Assembly: GCF_003467125.1 (NCBI RefSeq)
Contig: NZ_QSFA01000002.1
Coordinates: forward strand, 62,001-126,000
Reading direction: 5' to 3'
DNA length: 64,000 bases
Source: Megasphaera sp. AM44-1BH
GTDB lineage: Bacteria > Bacillota > Negativicutes > Veillonellales > Megasphaeraceae
Below the pieces are notes generated by a model. It ran no database searches. It was not told where the DNA came from and worked only from the letters and a program-made list of their open reading frames with translations. A program made the position numbers and the translations under genes. Position 1 is the stretch's first letter. Each line of letters begins with the position of its first letter. This document shows, piece after piece, positions 57,844 to 64,000 of this stretch.

Positions 57844-60800
57844 ATGAAAATCTGGCACATTGTTCCCAAAAAGGAATTTTCCATAGCGATTGATGACAGT
57901 CACAATGTTCTGGTCCATGAAATCTGTGCAGAAGATCCGGGACCCCGCTGGCATGTCCGTACGAAATCGGACTGGCCGGTGACCGATACGGACGTGTTGA
58001 AACAGGCCGTCTGCCAGGCCTTACAGCTGCCGGGAGACGTGACACTGGAAAACGAAGTGGAGTTCATACGCCACGGCGGGGATATACCCCTCAGTCAGAC
58101 CGAAGCGGAATGGAACAGTGTGGCCCAGGTCAGCTGTGATGATATGGACGGATACAGCATCCCCCATGAAGATATTTACGATGTCAATGACGACGAAGAC
58201 TGGCTCAAGGACGATCCGGAATATCAGAAAGCCTGTGCGGCTGCGGCAGGGAATGGCAAAGAAAGCAGCACGGCAAACCATAGCAGCAAAAAAGGAAATG
58301 GCAGCAGCCCTACAAAAAGTGACAGCCGCGTCTGGCTGGGGAAATATGTCGATGGCGACGTTACGCCCATAAACGATGTCATGGGTGAAGAACGGCCCGA
58401 TGTCATCTTCCGGGGCAAGCTCGTCAAAGTGGAATTCCGGGAAACGAAGACGAAGCGCATCATCCTGAACTTCCAGATGGCCGACAAGACCAACGGCATT
58501 TCCGCACAAAAATTCCTCGATATCGGGGGCAGCAGCAACAGCAAGTATCGCCGCCGCAATATGATTACGGCGGAAGAACTGGACGCACTGAAAGGCAATA
58601 TGAAAGAAGGAACGTGGGTCCGCGTCCACGGCGATGTCAAATTCAGTGATTATCTCAACGACTACGTACTCAACGTAGACAGCATCATGCCATCCAAAGG
58701 CGGGGCCGTTGAACGGGAAGATACTAACCCGACGCCGCGGGTGGAACTGCACCTGCATACGGTCATGAGCGATATGGATGCCCTGATCACGGTCAAACAG
58801 CTGATTAAAACGGTCAAGAAATGGCATCATCCGGCTATTGCCGTCACGGACCACGGCGTCGTCCAGTCTTTCCCGCTGCTGCAGGAAATTTCGACGGATA
58901 AGACGAACAACGTCAAAGTCATCTATGGGATGGAAGGCTATCTCTTCGATACAAAAATAGATGAATCGTACCATATCGTCATTCTGGCCAAAAACCAGAT
59001 CGGCATCCGTAATTTATACAAGCTGGTCAGCATTTCCCATCTGAAATATATTTACCGTGGCCGGCCCCGTATTCCCCGGGCGGTGCTCAACGAATACCGG
59101 GAAGGGCTCATCCTGGGGTCTGCCTGTGAAGCGGGGGAATTGGTCCGCTCCATGGTGCAGAAACAGCTGCCCTATGAACAACTGCTGAAAATAGCTTCCT
59201 ATTATGATTATCTGGAAATCCAGCCCTTGACGAACAACCAGTTCCTCGTGCGGGAAGGTCTGGTACAAGATGAAGAGGGACTGCGCAATATCAACCGTAC
59301 GATCATCCGCCTGGCCGATGAGCTGGGAAAGATGACCGTTGCTACCTGTGATGCCCATTTCCTCAATCCCGAAGATAAGATATACCGGGAAATCCTTATG
59401 ACCGGCAAGGGCTTTAAAGATGCCCAGTACCAGCCAGACCTGTACTTCCGGACGACCGACGAAATGCTCAAGGAATTCTCCTATCTGGGAGAGGACCGGG
59501 CACGGGAAGTAGTCATCACCAATCCCAACAAGATCAACGACATGATCGACGACGTCCGGCCAGTGCCGAAAGAAACACTGTATTTCCCGCAGATTGCCGG
59601 TTCATCGGAAGCACTGAAAAAGATGTGCTATGACAAGGCGCATCAGATTTATGGCGATCCCCTGCCCCAGATTGTAGAAGACCGCCTGACCGAAGAATTT
59701 ACGTCCATCCTGGGCCATGGGTTCGGCGTCTTGTATTACATTGCCCACAAGCTGGTAAAGCATTCCAATGACGATGGCTATCTGGTCGGATCCCGTGGAT
59801 CCGTCGGCTCGTCCTTTGTCGCGACCATGTCGGATATTACAGAGGTCAATCCGCTGCCGCCTCATTATGTGTGCCCCCAATGCCAGTACAGTGAATTTTT
59901 TACCCATGGCGAATACGGCGGTGGCTTCGATCTTCCTGACAAGAAATGCCCGAAATGCGGGGCTGAGCTGAAGAAGAACGGCCACAATATCCCCTTTGCC
60001 ATATTCCTTGGCTTCGATGGTGATAAAGTACCGGATATCGATTTGAACTTTTCCGGTGAATACCATCCCAAAGCCCACAAGTACACAGAAGAACTCTTTG
60101 GTAAGGACAATGTATTCCGTGCCGGCACGACCGGCGTCGTCCAGGATAAGACGGCCTATGGGTACGTCATGAAATGGGCTGATGCCCGCGGCATCAAAGT
60201 CAATGACGCCTATGTCAACAGCCTCGTTGCCGGCTGCACGGGTGTAAAGAATACGACGGGCCAGCATCCTGGCGGCGTCATGGTCATTCCACGCGATATG
60301 GATGTCCACCATTTCACGCCCGTACAGTATCCAGCCAACAAAAAGGATTCAGGTATCATTACGACCCACTTTGATTACCATTCTATCGAAGGCCGTCTGG
60401 TCAAACTGGACATCCTCGGCCATGATGATCCGACAGTCATCCGCATGCTGGAAGATCTGACGGGCATCAAGGCGACGACCATTCCCTTCGACGATCCGGC
60501 AACGATGAGCCTGTTCAGCTCGACGAAGGCCTTGGGACTGACGCCGGAAGAACTGGGTTCCCAGGTCGGGAGTCTGGGAATCCCTGAATTCGGTACGCCT
60601 TTCGTCCGGCAGATGCTGGTCGATACGAAACCGAAAACGTTCTCCGAACTGGTACGTATTTCCGGTTTTTCCCACGGGACAGACGTATGGCTGAACAATG
60701 CCCAGGACCTGATCCGGGACAAAGTCGTTCCCCTGAAAGAAGCCGTCTCTACCCGTGATGACATCATGAACTATCTTATCCAGCATGGTATCAAGCCAAA

Positions 60801-61485
60801 GACGAGTTTCAAGGTCATGGAAAATGTCCGTAAAGGCAAGGGCATTGACAAACTGAATAAGGCCGGGCAGAAGACGACCGATTATGAAGGGGAACTGAAA
60901 GCAGGGAACATCCCCCAGTGGTTCATCGATTCCTGCCATAAAATCGGCTATCTGTTCCCCCGGGCCCATGCTGTTGCCTATGTCATGATGGCTTTCCGCA
61001 TTGCCTGGTATAAAATCAATTATCCCCTGGCGTATTATGCGGCATTCTTTACAATCCGTGCCAAGGCCTTTAAATTATCGGCCATGATCCATGGCCTCGA
61101 TACACAGGTAAAGGTCATGAAGGAAATCAAGGCACAGGGTAAGAGTGCATCCAAAATCGATCAGGACCTGTATTCGGCCCTGGAACTGGCGAAGGAAATG
61201 AGTCTCCGCGGCTATTCCTTCATGAACGTCGATATCAAGCGGTCGGCGGCGACGAAATTCACTGTCTGCGATGGGAAAATCCTGCCGCCATTCACGGCTA
61301 TCGACGGACTGGGTGCCAATGTTGCGGAACAGATTGTAGCGGCCCGCGACGAACGCCCCTTTACGTCCAAAGCAGATTTGAAGATCCGCGGGAAGGTGTC
61401 CAAGTCCCTGGTAGACGCCATGACGACAGAAGGATGCCTGGACGATCTGCCCGAAGATGAACAACTCGATTTATTTGCCATGTGA
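57844..61485 (+). CDS. polC: DNA polymerase III alpha subunit PolC, lacking the inserted exonuclease domain
   Basis: The 1213-residue replicative polymerase is shorter than B. subtilis PolC (1437). It has an OB fold (residues 160-290), a PHP domain (RVELHLHTVMSDMDALITVKQLI, AIAVTDHG), a zinc finger (CPQCQY...CPKCGAEL), the palm with PDIDLNFSGEYHPKAH, and the C-terminal HhH/OB part. In standard PolC the DEDD exonuclease of about 200 residues is inserted in the PHP domain after GxEGYLFD. Here GMEGYLFDTKIDESYHIVILAKNQIG runs on without it. Proofreading must come from a separate protein or from the PHP domain. Confidence 0.93.
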   Translation: MKIWHIVPKKEFSIAIDDSHNVLVHEICAEDPGPRWHVRTKSDWPVTDTDVLKQAVCQALQLPGDVTLENEVEFIRHGGDIPLSQTEAEWNSVAQVSCDDMDGYSIPHEDIYDVNDDEDWLKDDPEYQKACAAAAGNGKESSTANHSSKKGNGSSPTKSDSRVWLGKYVDGDVTPINDVMGEERPDVIFRGKLVKVEFRETKTKRIILNFQMADKTNGISAQKFLDIGGSSNSKYRRRNMITAEELDALKGNMKEGTWVRVHGDVKFSDYLNDYVLNVDSIMPSKGGAVEREDTNPTPRVELHLHTVMSDMDALITVKQLIKTVKKWHHPAIAVTDHGVVQSFPLLQEISTDKTNNVKVIYGMEGYLFDTKIDESYHIVILAKNQIGIRNLYKLVSISHLKYIYRGRPRIPRAVLNEYREGLILGSACEAGELVRSMVQKQLPYEQLLKIASYYDYLEIQPLTNNQFLVREGLVQDEEGLRNINRTIIRLADELGKMTVATCDAHFLNPEDKIYREILMTGKGFKDAQYQPDLYFRTTDEMLKEFSYLGEDRAREVVITNPNKINDMIDDVRPVPKETLYFPQIAGSSEALKKMCYDKAHQIYGDPLPQIVEDRLTEEFTSILGHGFGVLYYIAHKLVKHSNDDGYLVGSRGSVGSSFVATMSDITEVNPLPPHYVCPQCQYSEFFTHGEYGGGFDLPDKKCPKCGAELKKNGHNIPFAIFLGFDGDKVPDIDLNFSGEYHPKAHKYTEELFGKDNVFRAGTTGVVQDKTAYGYVMKWADARGIKVNDAYVNSLVAGCTGVKNTTGQHPGGVMVIPRDMDVHHFTPVQYPANKKDSGIITTHFDYHSIEGRLVKLDILGHDDPTVIRMLEDLTGIKATTIPFDDPATMSLFSSTKALGLTPEELGSQVGSLGIPEFGTPFVRQMLVDTKPKTFSELVRISGFSHGTDVWLNNAQDLIRDKVVPLKEAVSTRDDIMNYLIQHGIKPKTSFKVMENVRKGKGIDKLNKAGQKTTDYEGELKAGNIPQWFIDSCHKIGYLFPRAHAVAYVMMAFRIAWYKINYPLAYYAAFFTIRAKAFKLSAMIHGLDTQVKVMKEIKAQGKSASKIDQDLYSALELAKEMSLRGYSFMNVDIKRSAATKFTVCDGKILPPFTAIDGLGANVAEQIVAARDERPFTSKADLKIRGKVSKSLVDAMTTEGCLDDLPEDEQLDLFAM

Positions 61486-61491
61486 GAGGTA

Positions 61492-61520
61492 TCGACAGAG
61501 CGGCCGTTCTGCTTTATAAT
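61492..61520 (+). promoter_or_regulatory. Sigma70-type promoter before the YerC-type regulator gene
   Basis: -35 TCGACA (61492-61497), 17-base spacer, -10 TATAAT (61515-61520), about 54 bases before the chosen start codon. Confidence 0.65.
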
Positions 61521-61573
61521 AAGGTAGAGTATTTACTATGCTAAAGTATGAAAGCGGCAAGCGAGGTGTCATC

Positions 61574-61906
61574 ATGGCTGTCAATGAAAAATTAAGGGAT
61601 CATCTTCATGACCAGCTTTTCCAGGCAATCCTGGAACTCCAGTCTATCGATGAATGTTATGAATTTTTTGAAGATTTGTGTACTATACAGGAAATGAAGG
61701 CCATTTCGTCCCGGCTGGAAGTAGCCCGGATGCTGAAAGCCGGTGATATCTATGAGGATATCGTCAAAAAGACCGGGGCCAGTACGGCCACCATCAGCCG
61801 TATCAAGCGATGCCTGAATTATGGCAGCGGCGGTTATGGCAAGATTCTCGAACGAATGGCACAAAAAAATCCGGATTTGTTGAAACTGAGCAGTGACAAA
61901 AAATAA
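61574..61906 (+). CDS. YerC/YecD family TrpR-related regulator
   Basis: The 110-residue protein from ATG 61574 (MAVNEKLRDHLHDQLFQAILELQSIDECYEFFEDLCTIQEMKAISSRLEVARML) has the TrpR-type helix-turn-helix (YEDIVKKTGASTATISRIKRCLNYGSGGY). Members of this family are small DNA-binding regulators found across Firmicutes; their targets are poorly known. The frame is open to an ATG at 61538, but the GAGGTG site favours 61574. Confidence 0.9.
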   Translation: MAVNEKLRDHLHDQLFQAILELQSIDECYEFFEDLCTIQEMKAISSRLEVARMLKAGDIYEDIVKKTGASTATISRIKRCLNYGSGGYGKILERMAQKNPDLLKLSSDKK

Positions 61907-61929
61907 TTATATCTTGTTGTTTTAGTTTG

Positions 61930-61958
61930 TTGCAAAATAGTACAGTTTAGTATATGAT
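61930..61958 (+). promoter_or_regulatory. Sigma70-type promoter of mscL
   Basis: -35 TTGCAA (61930-61935), 17-base spacer, -10 TATGAT (61953-61958), 54 bases before the mscL start. Confidence 0.6.
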
Positions 61959-62011
61959 GAGACAGATTCTATGTAATTTTCTTATCTAATACACGGACAG
62001 GAGTGGATGGA

Positions 62012-62452
62012 ATGAGTTTCATCAAGGAATTTAAAGAGTTTGCCATGCGCGGCAATGTCATGGATATGGCTGTCGGCGTCGTAGTCGGCGGTGCCTTTGG
62101 CAAGATTGTCACGTCACTGGTCAATAATATTATCATGCCACCTATCGGCGTTCTCCTGGGAGGCATTGATTTTTCTGATTTCTTTATTCCCCTCAGTACG
62201 CAGCACGTAGGGAGTCTGGCCGAAGCGAAGGCTGCCGGTATTCCCGTCATTGCCTATGGGGCTTTCCTGAATACGGTACTGGAATTCCTCATCATTGCAT
62301 TTTCTATTTTTATTGTCATCCGGCAGCTGAACCGTCTGTTGCCAAAACCGGAACCGGCAGCAGAACCCCGCCTGTGTCCGTATTGCCGTCAGCCTATTGC
62401 TGATGATGCGACGCGGTGTCCGCATTGTACGAGCGAATTGCCTGAAAAATAG
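62012..62452 (+). CDS. mscL: Large-conductance mechanosensitive channel MscL
   Basis: The 146-residue protein from ATG 62012 starts FIKEFKEFAMRGNVMDMAVGVVVGGAFGKIVTSLVNNIIMPPIG, the diagnostic first helix. A periplasmic loop, the second helix FLNTVLEFLIIAFSIFIVI and a cytoplasmic end follow. The end carries a CPYCRQPIADDATRCPHC four-cysteine zinc-ribbon-like tail, seen in some MscL proteins. It releases solutes in hypo-osmotic shock. A terminator follows. Confidence 0.95.
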   Translation: MSFIKEFKEFAMRGNVMDMAVGVVVGGAFGKIVTSLVNNIIMPPIGVLLGGIDFSDFFIPLSTQHVGSLAEAKAAGIPVIAYGAFLNTVLEFLIIAFSIFIVIRQLNRLLPKPEPAAEPRLCPYCRQPIADDATRCPHCTSELPEK

Positions 62453-62481
62453 CGGAATGTTTGTATAGGTGCATGATGAAG

Positions 62482-62518
62482 CGGGCCTGCCTTATGTGTG
62501 GCAGGCCCGTTTAATTTG
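62482..62518 (+). terminator. Terminator of mscL
   Basis: The 10-bp stem CGGGCCTGCC (62482-62491) pairs with 62500-62509, followed by a T-rich stretch. Confidence 0.85.
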
Positions 62519-62532
62519 TTTTCCGGAGTGTG

Positions 62533-63063
62533 ATGGACGTGAAAACCAAGTTTGGCGTCACTATTTTTTCTAATGGTGATATGGATATATTGAAAGAATC
62601 TCTGCCGGAAGATTTGTGGAGAGATTATCAGTTTTTTTGTAAAAAAGCAGACAGCCACCGCCATAAACAGAGCCCGAAGGCCAGTCTGCTGGTACGGCGC
62701 TATGAACGGACTGCTATCATCACATTGTTTACCTTTTTTTCGACGGTGCTGGACAGCTGGCGTATCCGTCAGGGGGCAGCATCCGGCGTATCCCTGTCTA
62801 CGGCCTGTCAGGACCTTTTGGAAGACTGCCGGAAATGGAGCGGGAAAGAGGGGGATTTTGCCCATCTGCTGGCTATTGTAAACCGCTATGAAGAAAACCG
62901 TCAGGCTGTCCTGGAAAATATTTCAGAAGAAACACGCTGTGACATAGAAAAGAGTATGTGTGCCTTCCTGGACTATATGGAAGGGCAGACCGACCTGCGC
63001 CGCTTTCCCGAAGCGGCATCGGGGACGGAAGGACTGATGAAGCATCTCATGGGCAGTATATGA
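62533..63063 (+). CDS. Hypothetical protein, 176 aa
   Basis: A soluble, mostly helical protein starting MDVKTKFGVTIFSNGDMDILKESLPEDLWRDYQFF. No motif is recognised. It has its own terminator on both sides (mscL terminator upstream, hairpin at 63070 downstream), so it seems monocistronic. An in-frame GTG at 62530 is an alternative start; GGAG lies at 62525. Confidence 0.75.
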   Translation: MDVKTKFGVTIFSNGDMDILKESLPEDLWRDYQFFCKKADSHRHKQSPKASLLVRRYERTAIITLFTFFSTVLDSWRIRQGAASGVSLSTACQDLLEDCRKWSGKEGDFAHLLAIVNRYEENRQAVLENISEETRCDIEKSMCAFLDYMEGQTDLRRFPEAASGTEGLMKHLMGSI

Positions 63064-63069
63064 AATCAG

Positions 63070-63116
63070 GCCCCTGTCAGCGAGAACATGGACATCTGGC
63101 TGACAGGGGCTGTTTG
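63070..63116 (+). terminator. Terminator of the hypothetical gene
   Basis: The 12-bp perfect stem GCCCCTGTCAGC (63070-63081) pairs with 63099-63110, then TGTTTGT. Confidence 0.82.
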
Positions 63117-63152
63117 TATAGAAATTTTGCAGGCAAAGGAGCCGCAGGTATA

Positions 63153-63181
63153 TTGCGCTCCCCTTCGTAATTTGCTATACT
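63153..63181 (+). promoter_or_regulatory. Promoter of the marR-RND operon
   Basis: -35 TTGCGC (63153-63158), 17-base spacer, -10 TATACT (63176-63181). Confidence 0.65.
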
Positions 63182-63189
63182 ATAGACAA

Positions 63190-63210
63190 TTAGTTGATTA
63201 AATCAACTAA
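63190..63210. promoter_or_regulatory. Palindromic operator, probable MarR site
   Basis: TTAGTTGATT, one central A, then AATCAACTAA: a perfect 10-1-10 palindrome placed over the expected transcription start, 22 bases before the marR start codon. Size and position are typical of an autoregulating MarR dimer site. Confidence 0.8.
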
Positions 63211-63232
63211 AACAGAAAGGAAGTCATGCTGT

Positions 63233-63694
63233 ATGGATTATCTGAAAGCGGGTCATGATTTTGGTGTCATAAACCGGCGGTCCCAGGCTTATGTGACGGA
63301 AATTTGCCGTCCCTGGGATTTGTCCTATTCCGAACACATCCTCCTCATGAGCCTGTATACGCGCAACGGATGCCAGCAGAGTGAGTTATGCAAAGCAATC
63401 GAAGCGGACAAGGCTCTGGTTGCCCGCTGTGTCAAGACATTGGAAGAGAAGGGGTTCCTGTGCCGCAGGCAAAGTGACCAGGACCGGCGGGTAAAATATA
63501 TTTATCTGACGCAGAAAGCCTGGTCCTTACAGGAACGGATGGAACATTTCTTGAAAAAGTGGGTAGAAGCGCTGGTGCAGGGTATTGATGCAGAGGAGCT
63601 GGACAAGGCTCTGTGCATTATGCATGCTGTCGCCGAAAACGCGGCCCATGCCGATATTCCGGCACTGAGTGCGGTAAAGGAGATGAACGTATGA
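63233..63694 (+). CDS. MarR-family transcriptional regulator
   Basis: The 153-residue winged-helix protein starts at ATG 63233. The helix-turn-helix is in NGCQQSELCKAIEADKALVARCVKTLEEKGFLCRRQSDQDRRVKYIYLTQKA, with the usual wing DRRVKYIYLT. It overlaps the following RND adaptor gene by 4 bases (ATGA), so it most likely controls that efflux operon and itself through the palindrome at 63190-63210. Confidence 0.92.
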   Translation: MDYLKAGHDFGVINRRSQAYVTEICRPWDLSYSEHILLMSLYTRNGCQQSELCKAIEADKALVARCVKTLEEKGFLCRRQSDQDRRVKYIYLTQKAWSLQERMEHFLKKWVEALVQGIDAEELDKALCIMHAVAENAAHADIPALSAVKEMNV

Positions 63695-64000
63695 AGAGGA
63701 ATGGAACCTATATGGCACTGACCCTGATGGTCGTACTGGCGCTTTTCGTATCGGGATGCGGCCAGAAGACGGAGCAGCCGGAACAGGCCCAGCTGGTCAA
63801 GGTCATCCGGGCCGGCAGCGACAGGGCTGGCAGTACGGCAGGAACCTATTCCGGTACGGTAAAGGGCCGTTATCAGAGCAATCTGTCCTTTCAGGCCGGA
63901 GGACGGATTACGGCGCGGAATGTGCAGCTTGGCTCCCAGGTCCGTGCCGGGGATGTCCTCATGACGATCGATCCGAAGGACATCACCCAGGCCGTCAATC
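63691..64000 (+). CDS. RND efflux periplasmic adaptor lipoprotein, N-terminal part (runs off the window)
   Basis: The frame is open to the end of the window. It begins with a lipoprotein signal peptide (MALTLMVVLALFVSGC, lipobox Cys). Then comes GTYSGTVKGRYQSNLSFQAGGRITARNVQLGSQVRAGDVLMTIDPKDI, the first strand-hairpin part of a membrane fusion protein. It is a second efflux system, distinct from the one interrupted by the phage, and is under MarR control. Confidence 0.88.
   Translation, partial: MKRNGTYMALTLMVVLALFVSGCGQKTEQPEQAQLVKVIRAGSDRAGSTAGTYSGTVKGRYQSNLSFQAGGRITARNVQLGSQVRAGDVLMTIDPKDITQAVN

Overview
The window is a piece of a bacterial chromosome with a complete, integrated T7-like (Autographiviridae-type) prophage in its left two thirds. 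The flanks are GC-richer and encode RND efflux pumps (so an outer membrane is present) together with a Gram-positive-type PolC, ComEA/ComEC, HolA and a SpoVB-like flippase. An outer membrane combined with PolC points to a diderm Firmicute of the Negativicutes, most likely Megasphaera-like; the genus is an inference. The phage is visibly AT-richer than its host.

Layout: 1-3305 is the end of an RND adaptor gene and the RND pump gene. The phage is integrated in the 3' end of the pump gene. A 96-bp near-identical sequence at 3145-3240 (attL) and 42606-42701 (attR) gives a 39,461-bp element. The phage copy restores the reading frame but replaces the pump's last residues; the host's original 3' end remains as a fragment at 42608-42751.

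The prophage starts with a leftward lysogeny arm: a tyrosine integrase (3333-4415), a 614-bp non-coding stretch with 22-bp-phased repeats, an 83-aa membrane protein that carries a copied segment of the phage's own DNA-ejection protein, and a 52-aa ribbon-helix-helix repressor candidate. Divergent sigma70-type promoters with ACATGT sites follow. The rightward early operon (5712-7941) has small proteins, a RadC-like JAMM protein and two copies of a two-hairpin RNA element. It ends in a 20-bp perfect terminator hairpin. Directly behind that terminator lies a phage-type promoter and then the single-subunit RNA polymerase gene. From there the order is that of T7: terminator, paired promoters and AT-rich origin-like region, gp1.7-like, dUTPase, SSB (2.5), endonuclease I (3), lysozyme-like (3.5), primase-helicase (4), DNA polymerase (5), exonuclease (6), 7.3, portal (8), scaffold (9), capsid (10), tail tube (11, 12), ejection proteins (14, 15, 16), fibre (17), lysis cassette, and small and large terminase (18, 19). 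A nucleotide cassette suited to an anaerobe (class III ribonucleotide reductase, its activase, a glutaredoxin, ThyX) is inserted among the replication genes. A 19-base phage promoter core occurs intact at only four places (8034, 10741, 11694, 42373).

To the right of attR are two terminators, nadE and a flippase gene (both leftward), then a rightward run of trkA with three tandem trkH genes, comEA-comEC-holA, a VanW-family gene, exonuclease-less polC, a YerC-type regulator, mscL, a hypothetical gene, and a marR gene overlapping a second RND adaptor gene that runs off the window. I saw no tRNA, rRNA, CRISPR array or insertion sequence.

The most interesting parts are the lysogeny and lysis logic of this temperate T7 relative: an RNA polymerase gene behind its own promoter, a possible superinfection-exclusion protein that mimics an ejection protein, duplicated covarying RNA hairpins, a lysozyme-like protein without its catalytic residues, fully overlapping spanin-like genes, and two core genes without a normal start codon.
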